DNA of 64,000 nucleotides from Trichodesmium sp050015995 (GTDB lineage: Bacteria > Cyanobacteriota > Cyanobacteriia > Cyanobacteriales > Microcoleaceae): assembly GCF_050015995.1 (NCBI RefSeq), contig NZ_JBNHEP010000224.1, forward strand, positions 1-64,000, given 5' to 3'. The translations under genes were made by a program, and so were the position numbers. Shown piece after piece: positions 19,735 through 29,147 of this stretch (its first letter is position 1; every line of letters begins with the position of its first letter). The notes beneath the pieces were generated by a model. That model saw only the letters and a program-made list of their open reading frames with translations. It was not told the DNA's origin and made no database searches.

Positions 19735-20649
19735 ATGACACAAAAACAGGAAAATACCGTCAAATTTTTTAACTCCGTTTCTGGCAGAATATTTACACAC
19801 CTCATTGCTGTTTTTTTAACTCTAGGTGGTGTTTGGTTCTTTCAAAATCGACCAGTAAATTATTCAAAAACTATACCTTTAACTCCAGACCCAATTAACC
19901 TTGAAAGATATAACAAAGAACAACCTATTAATTATAGTGCTAATACAATTGAAGCAGAAAAAAAAATAGCTATTGAACAATTTAGTAAGAATGATATTGA
20001 AGCTGGAAAAAAGGCTATAGAATCTCTGCTAAATCGAGGTGCTTTTCTCGAGGCAAAAGAAGCAATTAATATTGTGCTAAAATCACCTAATAATAACCAA
20101 AATATTGACCCAGAAATAAATTTTTTATACGGTCGATTGGTTTGGGAGCTAGCCCAAGATGGAAATAGAAATTATACTGTAGATGAAGCCTTATTTTTCT
20201 GGAAAAAAGCAGTTTCTCAAAGTCCTGATTCTGTTCTATATCAAAATGCTATAGGTTTTGCTTACTATACGAAAGGAGACTTGAAAAAAGCTTATGATGC
20301 TTGGTTCAAAGTATTAAAATTATCAGGAGAAGTTTTACCAGAAACAGAAACATTGCGGAACATTTCAACAGAGGCTATTACGACTCCAGAAGTTGAACAA
20401 AAAGATGCTATTAATGCCTATGCAGGGATTGGATTAGTAATGATGAAATCTGCTCAAACTTCTCAGGAAAATGAGCAAAGAGAACGCTGGTTGAGAGCGC
20501 TCCAGTATCGGACAAAAGTAATGAATGAAGCTGCGAGAGAATATCATATTCCCCAACTTCGACAAAACTGGTTATGGTCGCGAGTGGCGCTACGAGATTG
20601 GGATTTTCTGATGAGAACAGATTGGAATATTTTGAGGAAAAAAAGGTAG
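19735..20649 (+). CDS. Membrane-anchored TPR protein, CHAT-less paralogue of 16604-18964
   Basis: The 304-residue protein has a single N-terminal membrane segment (about 19-37, IFTHLIAVFLTLGGVWFF) followed by the same TPR-type region as the C-terminal half of the CHAT protein: PEINFLYGRLVWELAQD, YQNAIGFAYYTKGDLKKAY, and the C-terminal REYHIPQLRQNWLWS...RDWDFLM. The CHAT domain and linker are missing. Its start is a proper ATG after the upstream AT-rich region, so it looks like a separate gene rather than a broken copy. It may be a partner or competitor for the same ligand. No known name fits. Confidence 0.88.
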   Translation: MTQKQENTVKFFNSVSGRIFTHLIAVFLTLGGVWFFQNRPVNYSKTIPLTPDPINLERYNKEQPINYSANTIEAEKKIAIEQFSKNDIEAGKKAIESLLNRGAFLEAKEAINIVLKSPNNNQNIDPEINFLYGRLVWELAQDGNRNYTVDEALFFWKKAVSQSPDSVLYQNAIGFAYYTKGDLKKAYDAWFKVLKLSGEVLPETETLRNISTEAITTPEVEQKDAINAYAGIGLVMMKSAQTSQENEQRERWLRALQYRTKVMNEAAREYHIPQLRQNWLWSRVALRDWDFLMRTDWNILRKKR

Positions 20650-20709
20650 TGGAATGGCGTTTTAAACTGAAGTCGAGCTTGTTGAGGATAGTGAGCGCTT
20701 GACATCAAT

Positions 20710-20800
20710 AGGACTTACGCAATACAACCTATTTTCGTCATTGCGACCGACAGGGAAGCAATCTCAAACCCTAGTTTTTCCTACCTCATGCGTAAGTCCT
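20710..20800. mobile_element. MITE with AGGACTTACGCA inverted ends
   Basis: Left end AGGACTTACGCA at 20710-20721 and right end TGCGTAAGTCCT at 20789-20800 are perfect inverted repeats. Inside is a CGTCATTGCGACCGACAGGG block. Relatives are at 27585-27724 and 37421-37506. Confidence 0.8.
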
Positions 20801-20839
20801 GATCAAATGAAATTGATTCAGTTCGTTCGCAATTACCTC

Positions 20840-21847
20840 CTATTTCTTCTTTCCCAACGTCTCTGAAGGCAATTCCCCAAACATGGTTTTGTAATCTTTA
20901 GTAAAATGACACGGACTGTAAAACCCAAATTCACTAGCAAGGATGGCGATGGTACAATTTTCCGGTTCCCTTGCTTTCAGGTGTTGTCGCACTGCATTAA
21001 GTCGTCGTACCTTCAGATAGCGCATCGGACTCACGCCAAATAAGTCTTTAAAACCAAAAGATAATGCAGCACTGCTAGACCCTAAATTTTGAGCGAGTTG
21101 TTTTAAGGTCAGAGGTTTTTCCAAGTTTGCTAGTATTTCTGTTTCAGCTTGGGCAATCAACTTTGCTCTTCGGGAAGGTTTGAAGAAACACTTGGAATTC
21201 AACTTGATAGGAATCTGACTAATCAACAAAGGAATGAAATCATCAGCAACCAGTTTCTCAATGTGAGGGTTTTGAAACCAACTCGGTTGGTGTACTGCTA
21301 ACCAAAATAGTTGTTTCAGATAATCTTTAATTTCTGTCATCCCAGTGGGTAACAAATTTACATGATTTCTTCTCCGGAAATTATCGTCTAGATCGTGGCG
21401 TTGTAGTTGGTTTGCATAAGCATTAAAAATTTGAACAGGCATAAAAATTTGTGTCAACCTTCCACCCTGGGGACTAATGAAGTCTGCTCCCCTACCATTG
21501 AAACCAAAAATAGTCCTTTGAGGATCGATAGGGTGACGAAAAGAGTAATATTCCTTTTCATTCTCAGACCAAATTATCGAAAAACCTATATTGCCCTTTC
21601 TCGGAGGATCGCCCGATAATTGAATTCCTTGGTTCGTCTGATTATATACGAAATATATCTCACCAACCTGAATTGACAAAACCTCAGCTTCAAGAGAACC
21701 GGAACTTATTTGTATTACTTCTCTCCGTCGATGGGCAAAAAACTCTTTGAAAGCATCCACATCTGTAAAGGATTTGGAGACAATCTTCAGATTGCTTGTC
21801 CCATAATTATCTTGAGTTTGGGTAATTTTACTGTTGTTTATATCCAT
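20840..21847 (-). CDS. AraC/XylS-family transcriptional regulator
   Basis: This 335-residue regulator has a C-terminal double helix-turn-helix (about 230-330): EKPLTLKQLAQNLGSSSAAL, FKDLFGVSPMRYLKVRRLNA and the signature ILASEFGFYSPCHFTKDYK. The N-terminal ~200 residues form a sensor domain similar to cyanobacterial AraC proteins that respond to iron or siderophores (PchR-like), though this is only a resemblance. ATG at 21847 is preceded by AGGAAG; an upstream TTG at 21850 is less likely. Its neighbours are unrelated, so the targets are unknown. Confidence 0.93.
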   Translation of the reverse strand: MDINNSKITQTQDNYGTSNLKIVSKSFTDVDAFKEFFAHRRREVIQISSGSLEAEVLSIQVGEIYFVYNQTNQGIQLSGDPPRKGNIGFSIIWSENEKEYYSFRHPIDPQRTIFGFNGRGADFISPQGGRLTQIFMPVQIFNAYANQLQRHDLDDNFRRRNHVNLLPTGMTEIKDYLKQLFWLAVHQPSWFQNPHIEKLVADDFIPLLISQIPIKLNSKCFFKPSRRAKLIAQAETEILANLEKPLTLKQLAQNLGSSSAALSFGFKDLFGVSPMRYLKVRRLNAVRQHLKAREPENCTIAILASEFGFYSPCHFTKDYKTMFGELPSETLGKKK

Positions 21848-23104
21848 CAATAAACTTCCTGTTTACATAAGCACTTATAAAAAATAATCAAACCAACTAT
21901 TTATAAATATAATTTATTTTATATCTAAATTATATATTTATTTCTTATAATTCAAAAAGTTAGAATTTTTGATTATTCAAAGAGATAGATTACCACTAAA
22001 CTAAATTTTTAAGTCTTCGGATTACTCTGTTGTGGTACGGAGTGGGTATGACCCATCTTAATTCGATTGATGAATTCAAGGGTGTCCAATTGAGTGAAGG
22101 TGATACGGTTCCGAGTAAGCGAATGGGACTTTACATAACATCCCAAGGCTATCCAGATTGGGTTTTGCGAGGTGGTCTGAAATGTTATTAACCCCTTTTA
22201 CGAAGTTTTAGCTATGTTTTTCAACGGTATGTTGAACCAGATTTGTAGAGTATTAGCGGTATTTGCCATCGCCACTTCTCCCTTCTTCACCAAACTATTG
22301 GGTTTACTCTCACAAAAAGACATTAGGCAATTCTCGCCTTAACGGTGGTTTGTTTATTAGAAGCTGTTTGAGAAGTGCTGCATGGAACCGATAAATCCTA
22401 AAAACCTAACCCCCCTGCCCCCCTTTCAAAGCTATCCCTTACCCATAACTCCTGAAAACCTTGTAGGGAGCAGGGGAGCAGCGGTGCGACCCCGCGTCGG
22501 CGTCAGACGCAAGGGAACGCGCACCAAGAGAGGGAGCAGGGGAGAAGGGAGAAAGAGTCATGCTAGCTAAGTAAAACTACTTAAGTTATCTCACAAAAAT
22601 GTAATTTTTAATACATTTTTTCTCCAACAAGAGCTTTTTCAAGGCTTACACATAACTTGTAAATTTTGTCAAGCTTTATATTAAGTAAAGATGTGGGTAA
22701 TGGATAGCTTTCAAAGGGGGAGATAGGGAATGGGGGTTTCAAAGCCTCTCTCCTGGTAGGAGAGAGGTTTGGAGAGAGGTTTTTATAAGTTTACAAACAG
22801 TTTCTTAGTCTCAATGCTATCCTTAGCACTAGCTGAAGAAATCTGAACCGATTCGGAAATTCAGTACACCGATCGACTCTGGGAGGAAGAAGTTGCTACA
22901 AATCATCAAAAGTTTGGGCTAACTCAAATTATCAATTGCTCCCGACTGACAGATACTGGTATCTCGCACTGGCGAGTTGGCATTCTCAATTGAGTTTTGA
23001 GTTTCGCCTAGAGGTATTGTCAGGCGATCGCTCTATCAACTTCAAAAATGTTCTGCTTTTTTCAATTCAAACAATTAAATTTTATCTATGGGATTCAAAA
23101 CACT
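21848..23104. other. Decayed region, no convincing gene
   Basis: The DNA holds two small open frames, 22048-22191 (47 codons, after CGGAGTGGGT) and 22214-22342 (42 codons, with a hydrophobic stretch like a signal peptide), neither matching a family I know. A possible MITE (22363-22806) has ends resembling AGAGACTGTTTG / TTTACAAACAGT. A copy of the CCGCGTCGGCGTCAGACGCAAG repeat lies at about 22493. The region looks like eroded remnants. Confidence 0.4.
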
Positions 23105-23332
23105 ATGAACTGGATCTTACGACGTTTTATTTTGGCAGTCATGGCTTTAGCCATTATGACCTTGCCTCCTTTTGTCCCCAATGCTCTTGCTGCCACCACA
23201 GTGGCCAAGCCTAACATCATTGTGATTTTGGCAGATGACCTGGGTAATGCCGATCTAGGCTATCGCGGCAGCGAGATCCTGACACCGAATATCGACGAGC
23301 TTGCGAATACAGGTGTGCGCTTGGAATCATAG
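23105..23332 (+). pseudogene. Arylsulfatase N-terminal remnant
   Basis: The frame begins with a clear signal peptide (MNWILRRFILAVMALAIMTL...NALAA) followed by the sulfatase opening PNIIVILADDLGNADLGYRG and TPNIDELANTGVRLES, which holds the first metal-binding Asp pair. The frame then hits TAG at 23330 and another TAG soon after. The downstream bases still weakly resemble the next segment (AYE-QP), but the C-x-P-S-R formylglycine motif and all the rest are absent. Intact arylsulfatases of this type are about 500-800 residues. Confidence 0.8.
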
Positions 23333-23787
23333 GCCTATGAGTAGCAACCGTGCAGAAAGTTACGCTAAGGACTGTACCAATTAAACCCTCTGAAAATTAG
23401 ACCCCTGAAACCATTGAAATCTCGTTCAAATTATCCGTACCAAATAGACCTTAGTTTTGCTGGTACACTTTGAAAGATACAAAACTTCACAAAATCCGAT
23501 GTCTGAAACCATTGCTGTGAATGGATTATAGCCTTAGCGTCAGAATCTGTACAATTGCTACTCGACCCCCGTAATGGGAAAGATAAGCAGACGGACACCC
23601 GATAAGACAGATGATAGAGGTGTAAGTAGCAATGAATAAGGCTAAAGCCCTGAATCACCAACTCAATGAGAGTCAAGGTTTTCAGAGGATAGTATGGAAC
23701 TCCGATAATCAACCCAGTTTTTCTTCAAGCCTATGGGCTGTAGATTAACGTTTCGTAAATTTTACACTAACTACATAAATTCTCAAG
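23333..23787. other. Non-coding region, possibly structured
   Basis: No gene is seen. The stretch around 23560-23700 (ACCCCCGTAATGGGAAAGAT, GGCTAAAGCCCTGAATCACC) is richer in structure and GC than its surroundings and reminded me of eroded group II intron or other structured RNA sequence, but no defining domain V hairpin was found. Confidence 0.3.
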
Positions 23788-24720
23788 ATGATAGAGCGTT
23801 TTAAGATATCTCCCACCCAGTTTTTAGCTTTACTTTATTTACTAATTGCTTGTTTTGTTTTATCTTTTAGCCCTATTAGTGTCAGATGGAGTGAACAAGA
23901 AATTAGCCCAGGTGCGACTATCTTAGACCGTTATTTATTCGCCGCCATCATTTTGTCAATCAGAAGTATTTGGGATTTTTTCCAAGCTAAAAATAATAGC
24001 GAACAACCCATTCTTGCTAGACTTTCTTCCCGAAAAATATTATTACTGCTTGTGGGCACTGGGATTTTTTCGTCGAGCACTCAACTATTGTGGGCTTGGT
24101 CGCTGACTCAAACAAAAGTGGCTACTTCTGCACTCATACACAGTTTAACGCCATTATTTTTAACTCTATTTGCATGGATATTTTTAAATCGAAGTTTTGA
24201 TCGTCAATTTCTGATCGGTATGGCGATTGCACTGAGCGCATCTATCGCAATTGGAATTGGAGATTTACAGATAGCCACAACACAATTACAAGGTGACTTG
24301 TTGTCTTTATTCTCAGCAATCTTATTGGGTGGTTACTTATTAATCGTAGAGCAACTGCGACAATATCTTAGCGTTAGCAATATTCTATTGTGGTGTTGCT
24401 TGTTTAGTATTTTCTTATTACTCCCCGTTCTTCTGATGAGTGGAGAGCCAATCTTTCCGGATTCTCGTTCCGGATGGCTTGCTATTATTTGTCTTGCCCT
24501 TACATTTGTAATCGGTCATGGGATTATGGCTAATATTCTCAAAATATTTTCATCCAGTATTGTAGCCATTGTTTTACTCATAGAACCGTTTCTAATTTCA
24601 ATAGAAGCCCGGTTTTTCTTCGCTGAAAAATTGAGTATTTCCGAATTTATATCTTTTTTCATTATCTTATTCGGTATTTATTTAGCTGTATCGAGTCCTC
24701 GTCAGGAAGTTAGTAAATAA
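23788..24720 (+). CDS. EamA/DMT-superfamily transporter
   Basis: This 310-residue membrane protein has ten predicted hydrophobic segments in two EamA halves (for example FLALLYLLIACFVLSFSPIS at the N-terminus and FISFFIILFGIYLAVSS at the C-terminus). The family exports amino acids, nucleosides or other small metabolites across the inner membrane. The motif WAWSLTQTKVATSALIHSLTP is typical of the helix 3-4 region. No neighbour points to a substrate. Confidence 0.9.
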   Translation: MIERFKISPTQFLALLYLLIACFVLSFSPISVRWSEQEISPGATILDRYLFAAIILSIRSIWDFFQAKNNSEQPILARLSSRKILLLLVGTGIFSSSTQLLWAWSLTQTKVATSALIHSLTPLFLTLFAWIFLNRSFDRQFLIGMAIALSASIAIGIGDLQIATTQLQGDLLSLFSAILLGGYLLIVEQLRQYLSVSNILLWCCLFSIFLLLPVLLMSGEPIFPDSRSGWLAIICLALTFVIGHGIMANILKIFSSSIVAIVLLIEPFLISIEARFFFAEKLSISEFISFFIILFGIYLAVSSPRQEVSK

Positions 24721-24770
24721 GGAGTTAAGAAATACGTGCAAAATAGGGTTAATAACAGTTTGACAAAATT

Positions 24771-24819
24771 TATGATTATCTAGTATAATCTATGATTATC
24801 TCGTATAGTCTATGATTAT
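24771..24819 (+). repeat. 20-bp direct repeats at the IS607 left end
   Basis: TATGATTATCTAGTATAATC (24771-24790) and TATGATTATCTCGTATAGTC (24791-24810) are followed by a partial third copy that contains the tnpA start codon. They could be binding sites for the N-terminal helix-turn-helix of TnpA. Confidence 0.8.
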
Positions 24820-25468
24820 GACTGACAAATTCATCAAAATAGGTGCAGCAGCAGAACTATTAGGAGTGTCGATTGATACGCTCCGTAAATGGGAATTGTC
24901 TGGAGAACTGATACCAGACCGAAAAAGCCAGGCTGGTACTAGATTCTATGATTCTTCTAAACTTATCAATGATAGAGATGCAGACAGTTCTACTATTTGT
25001 TATGCCAGAGTCACTAGCCACGACCAAAAGGCAGATTTAGACAGGCAACAAGCAATGTTAGAGGCTTATTGTGCTGCCAAAGGATGGAAATTTGAGATCA
25101 TTAAAGACTTAGGCTCTGGTATGAACTACCACAAAAAAGGGTTGCAAAAATTATTAGAGAAAATCTTGAGGAAGCAAACTAAGCGATTAGTATTAACTCA
25201 TAAAGATAGATTGTTAAGGTTTGGTGCTGAGTTGGTTTTTTCTTTTTGCGAACTCCAGGGGATTGAGATAGTTATTATTAACAAAGGAGAACAACCAAGT
25301 TTTGAAGAAGAATTAGCTCAAGACGTACTAGAAATCATCACAGTTTTTTCAGCTAGGCTTTACGGTTCAAGATCAAAAAAACACAAAAAATTATTACTTG
25401 GATTACAAGAGGAAGTAGATCAAGTTGTAAGGAACATTGATAATAATGCATCTCGGATTCAAAACTGA
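24812..25468 (+). CDS. tnpA: IS607-family serine recombinase TnpA
   Basis: Residues 1-55 are the MerR-like helix-turn-helix (IGAAAELLGVSIDTLRKWE) and residues 60-190 the serine recombinase core (YARVTSHDQKADLDRQ, LVLTHKDRLLRFGAEL, VFSARLYGSRS). The nucleophile position, immediately after YARV, is Thr68 here; the family normally has Ser (YARVSS). Ser69 is next to it. The protein is otherwise full length. ATG at 24812 and 24818 are both possible starts. The change may inactivate strand cleavage. Confidence 0.92.
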   Translation: MIMTDKFIKIGAAAELLGVSIDTLRKWELSGELIPDRKSQAGTRFYDSSKLINDRDADSSTICYARVTSHDQKADLDRQQAMLEAYCAAKGWKFEIIKDLGSGMNYHKKGLQKLLEKILRKQTKRLVLTHKDRLLRFGAELVFSFCELQGIEIVIINKGEQPSFEEELAQDVLEIITVFSARLYGSRSKKHKKLLLGLQEEVDQVVRNIDNNASRIQN

Positions 25469-25623
25469 ACTGTCCCGAAATAACCAGCAAAAAACCTTGC
25501 TGGCTAAACACGCACTTTGTAGCGCGTCATGCTTACAATTGGGGCTTGTGGTTAACTAAAAACATCCTTACTCACAATTCCAACAATCCTGATAGTAAAC
25601 TTAAATTAATGATTAGTTATTGA
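25446..25623 (+). pseudogene. tnpB: TnpB N-terminal fragment, frameshifted
   Basis: The fragment begins with MHLGFKTELSRNNQQKTLLA, then shifts frame after KHA, with the expected VARHAYNWGLWLTKNIL continuing in another frame. It stops at TGA 25621-25623. Only about 55 of about 400 codons remain; the RuvC motifs are gone. It overlaps the tnpA stop by 23 bp as in intact IS607 elements. Confidence 0.85.
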
Positions 25624-25896
25624 AATTAATCCTGAAAATATTAAGTTTTTTCTGCTGAAAAATTTAAAAATTATTGTCTAGGCAATCTAGCTACCGCTAG
25701 GCTCCGCCTTTTCCTGAGGTCATGCTCCCCCTTTCATGTCGGTGATAACCGAAACCCTACATATAATCAGCTATCAAATTATGAGGAATTAACCTCAAGT
25801 ATTCTCACCTAAATATGCTATTTTCTATTGAAAGTATCAGTAGTAAAACTAGCCTTGTGAAGAGCAGAAGCTATACTATAGAAATTAATTTAGACT

Positions 25897-27537
25897 ATGT
25901 TGACACTTTTACAAACATCAAACTCTTCAGACATATATTTACCCCCCTGGCTCCAACAGGGATTAGGACTTTTAGTGATAGGAATAGTTCTAGGATTCTT
26001 TTTATATCTAATACTATTCTCGACGCTCAAGTCTTTCTTTCGCCGTTCCAGCAATGAAATAGGTATTTTAACTCTAAACATTTTGCAAACTCCTCTACTA
26101 ATACTTTTTGTCATAATTGTTCTGAAAGTATTAATTTATAGTTTAGGGTTGTTAGAAAATTTACCTTTCATTCAAAGATTATTAACAGCAGGAATTGTTG
26201 CTGTAATAACTTATTTGCTCGATCGGTTATTTACTCAAGTAATTGCTTATTCTCTCAGCAAATATGCAGAAAAAACAGAAGCAGACTGGGATGATGTCTT
26301 AATTCCCTTGATTAAAAATACCCTACCAATTCTCATCTACTTGATAGGAGGTTTTTTATTCATCCAAACATTAGGAATAGATTTAAGTGGGTTATGGGTG
26401 GCATTTGGTGGTATGACATTTGTACTCGGTTTTGCACTAAGAGATATTTTATCTAACTTCTTTAGTGGTTTGGTATTATTAGTAGATACACCATTTCAAT
26501 TTGGTGATGTTGTGGCTTTAGAAGATGGCTCAGTCGCTATAATTAAATCTATTGGAATTAGGTTGACAACTTTATATTTAATTGAAAGTCATTGTGATTT
26601 GTTAGTGCCTAATGCTGCTTTAGAAAGTCAAAAGTTGGTTAATTTTAGTCGTCCTAATTCTAGCTATTATTATACAATTATTGTACCAATCAGAGCCGAC
26701 AGCGACCCTAATCAAGCTATCAAAATTATCGAAGAAGTGGTTTTGAGTCATCCAGATGTACTAGGAGATCTAAATAACAAGTTGGTAGCTATAGAAAATT
26801 TTTACAGGGTAACAGATCAATTATTAGAAGTTGAGGATAATCTTTTATCTAAAAAAGAAGCTGGTCGTCAACGTCTTATCGCAGAGGAAAAAGTTAAAGT
26901 TAAGCTAGAAAAAATTAAGACAGAAATTACAAGGTTAGTTGATAAAATTAAGTTGATGGAAATGGAGGGATTGGACTCGGGAGAAGTTAGGGAAATTCAA
27001 GGTTATTATTTAGATATAGTTAGATTGGTAGGGTTAGAAACAGTATCAGAAAAGCAAAAAGGGCAAAAGTCATTATTTTTGCAAGAATCACAGAATATGG
27101 ATGAAGATGCTTTGATTAGTTTGCTAAGAAGTTGGTATAAAAACTGGCAAGAAGACCCAGATTTACGTGATGCAGATGATGAAGTTTTAGAAAATGAGTG
27201 GGAAAGAAAAATATATTTTTTAACAAAGAGAATGAACAAATTATTACAGCAAATTGTTAATTCTGGTCAGGGTTTTTCAGAAACAAAATTGGATGATTAT
27301 GTCTTAGAATTATGGAAATGGATAGAAGAGAGATTCCAAACTTATGCTTTGTGGCAGTCCCCTAAAATTTGGATGCAAGATATGTCGATGGGTGGCGGTC
27401 TTGGTACTATTAATATGGCTGTGAAGTTTTTTGTTGATAATGTTAAATTGGAACAATGTCAGCGTGGCAACCGTATCCGCAGTGAAGTTCATGGGGAAAT
27501 TGTTCGGCGACTCAGACAAGCTTATTTCTACAGATAA
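25897..27537 (+). CDS. MscS-family mechanosensitive channel with long C-terminal insert
   Basis: The 546-residue protein has an N-terminal hydrophobic segment, three further membrane helices, and the MscS pore region (SGLWVAFGGMTFVLGFALRDILSNFFSGLVLL) followed by the beta-domain (DTPFQFGDVVALEDG). The C-terminal half (about 310-450) carries an unusual charged, helical insertion (VEDNLLSKKEAGRQRLIAEE, REIQGYYLDIVRL) before the end. MscS proteins release solutes on hypo-osmotic shock. The gene stands alone; the insertion may add regulation. Confidence 0.9.
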   Translation: MLTLLQTSNSSDIYLPPWLQQGLGLLVIGIVLGFFLYLILFSTLKSFFRRSSNEIGILTLNILQTPLLILFVIIVLKVLIYSLGLLENLPFIQRLLTAGIVAVITYLLDRLFTQVIAYSLSKYAEKTEADWDDVLIPLIKNTLPILIYLIGGFLFIQTLGIDLSGLWVAFGGMTFVLGFALRDILSNFFSGLVLLVDTPFQFGDVVALEDGSVAIIKSIGIRLTTLYLIESHCDLLVPNAALESQKLVNFSRPNSSYYYTIIVPIRADSDPNQAIKIIEEVVLSHPDVLGDLNNKLVAIENFYRVTDQLLEVEDNLLSKKEAGRQRLIAEEKVKVKLEKIKTEITRLVDKIKLMEMEGLDSGEVREIQGYYLDIVRLVGLETVSEKQKGQKSLFLQESQNMDEDALISLLRSWYKNWQEDPDLRDADDEVLENEWERKIYFLTKRMNKLLQQIVNSGQGFSETKLDDYVLELWKWIEERFQTYALWQSPKIWMQDMSMGGGLGTINMAVKFFVDNVKLEQCQRGNRIRSEVHGEIVRRLRQAYFYR

Positions 27538-27584
27538 TATCAAAACATCGGAAAAGGGATTTTTTCTAGTAAATTTTGCTTAAC

Positions 27585-27724
27585 AGGACTTACGCAAAAT
27601 ACTAACATGACTTACGCAAAGAATGAAGTTATACACCATTTGTAGGGGCGAATTGCGTTTGCGGATCATTCCGTAGGAAATCGCTCCTACTAGATATGGT
27701 GGTTGGTGGTTCTGCATAAGTCCT
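27585..27724. mobile_element. MITE with AGGACTTACGCA ends
   Basis: Left end at 27585-27596, right end TGCATAAGTCCT at 27713-27724. The internal segment ACACCATTTGTAG...TAGATATGGTGGTT matches the reverse complement of the copy at 37421-37506. Confidence 0.8.
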
Positions 27725-27739
27725 GACTAAGAAAGATAT

Positions 27740-27782
27740 TTAAAAAAGATAAATGTTGGGTTTCGCTGTCGCTCTACCCAAC
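27740..27782 (-). terminator. Probable terminator of ddl
   Basis: On the minus strand a stem GTTGGGT/AACCCAAC (arms at 27755-27762 and 27776-27782) is followed by a run of T (AAAAAA on the plus strand at 27742-27747), 18 bp after the ddl stop. Confidence 0.6.
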
Positions 27783-27799
27783 CTACAGACAATTGTTCG

Positions 27800-28900
27800 T
27801 TATTTAGAATGTCTTTCTAATGCTAACTGAATCAAAATATCTACTAACTCATCAAAAGGAATACCGCTAGCTTCCCAAAGCATGGGATACATACTGGTTG
27901 CAGTAAAACCAGGCATGGTATTAATTTCATTGATAAAAATTTCTCCTGTTTTTTCCACATAGAAAAAGTCTACCCTCGCTAAACCTGCTGCATCCACTGC
28001 TAAAAATGCCTGGGTTGCCATTTCTTTTATTTTAGTGGCGATCGCCTCACTCACCCGCGCTGGAATAAATAAATCTGCTTTTCCCTCTGTATACTTGGTT
28101 TCATAATCATAAAAATCACTCTCAAAACTAATCTCACCAACTACAGAAGCTTTCGGCACATCATTTCCCAATACCGCACATTCTAACTCTCTTGCTTCCA
28201 CACCAGCTTCAACAATAATGCGACGGTCATAACTGGCAGCATTATCCAAGGCAGTTTCTAATTCCGAACGAGAGCGCACCTTAGCAATACCCACTGACGA
28301 TCCTAAGTTGGCAGGTTTAACAAAACAGGGATATCCTAAAGCTGCTTCAATATCATCACACAGTTTGGGGAATACACAAGGATTGGACCAAATTTGCGAT
28401 CGTGTCACTGCTTGATATTTGACCTGGGGCAACCCTGCATGGTCGAAAGCTATTTTCATCGCTATTTTATCCATACCCATTGCGGAACCCAAAACTCCAG
28501 ACCCCACAAACGGAACCTGCATTAATTTTAGTAAACCCTGTATGGTGCCATCTTCCCCATTCGGACCGTGGAGAACTGGAAACCACACATCTACCTGTGC
28601 TGCTTGGGGAGGAGTTTGCCAGAGATTAGAAGAGGTTTGCTGAGTTAGGGATGTATTGGAATTATTATTATTTTCATCTGTTAGTGGCAATGATGGTGGG
28701 TTGCCAGAGTCTAGCACTTGTTGAGAAAAATCACTTGGTTGCCAACGACCATCTTTTTGAATGTAAATTGGCATCAATTCGTATTTGCCTGTATTTTTTC
28801 CCTTACTTAAAGCAGTAGCGATCGCTTTTGCGGAACGAATGGATACTTCATGTTCGCCAGAGCAACCACCGAATAATAAACCTACTCGTAATTTTGTCAT
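27800..28900 (-). CDS. ddl: D-alanine--D-alanine ligase
   Basis: The enzyme joins two D-Ala with ATP for peptidoglycan synthesis in the cytoplasm. The 366-residue ATP-grasp protein shows GLLFGGCSGEHEVSIRSA at the N-terminus, HGPNGEDGTIQGLL, the ATP-binding CFVKPANLGSSVGIAKV, and the C-terminal FINEINTMPGFTATSMYP metal-binding motif. The length is normal for DdlA-type enzymes. No frame problem is seen. A terminator follows, and the gene seems monocistronic. Confidence 0.96.
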   Translation of the reverse strand: MTKLRVGLLFGGCSGEHEVSIRSAKAIATALSKGKNTGKYELMPIYIQKDGRWQPSDFSQQVLDSGNPPSLPLTDENNNNSNTSLTQQTSSNLWQTPPQAAQVDVWFPVLHGPNGEDGTIQGLLKLMQVPFVGSGVLGSAMGMDKIAMKIAFDHAGLPQVKYQAVTRSQIWSNPCVFPKLCDDIEAALGYPCFVKPANLGSSVGIAKVRSRSELETALDNAASYDRRIIVEAGVEARELECAVLGNDVPKASVVGEISFESDFYDYETKYTEGKADLFIPARVSEAIATKIKEMATQAFLAVDAAGLARVDFFYVEKTGEIFINEINTMPGFTATSMYPMLWEASGIPFDELVDILIQLALERHSK

Positions 28901-28950
28901 TATCAGATTCCTTTAACAGAATTTTATTTTAGATAGATTATCATACTGAA

Positions 28951-29080
28951 GTCAAAAGTCAAAAGTCAAAAGTCAAAAGTAAGATTTTATAGGATTAAAA
29001 CTTTGATGTTGCAGTAATTTTAGGAAACTATTTCACATCTAAAGTTTGAAAGTATTTATGACATCTTTAAAGTGAATTTG
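28951..29080. repeat. AGTCAAA heptamer array plus 120-bp repeat copy
   Basis: 28951-28980 is a heptamer array (GTCAAAA)n; 28965-29080 is the second copy of the repeat at 15151-15270. Confidence 0.8.
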
Positions 29081-29147
29081 TATTAGACAAAATGTGACAA
29101 TACAACTAATGATTATATCATCTTTCTTTTGTGGTTATTTTACTTAG

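Larger units (their letters stand above)
24771..25623 (+). mobile_element. Decaying IS607-family element
   Basis: It comprises a serine-recombinase tnpA, an N-terminal fragment of tnpB overlapping its 3' end, and at the left a 20-bp direct repeat array. The rest of tnpB and the right end have been lost, so the element cannot supply its own TnpB. The true right boundary is unknown. Confidence 0.7.

Noticed and set aside
22382..22570. Frame over a C-rich and GC-rich repeat
   Set aside because: It reads through the CGCGTCGGCGTCAGACGCAAG dispersed repeat and has no ribosome binding site.
23560..23700. Group II intron remnant
   Set aside because: Some phrases looked similar to structured intron DNA, but I found no domain V hairpin, no reverse transcriptase and no convincing boundary.
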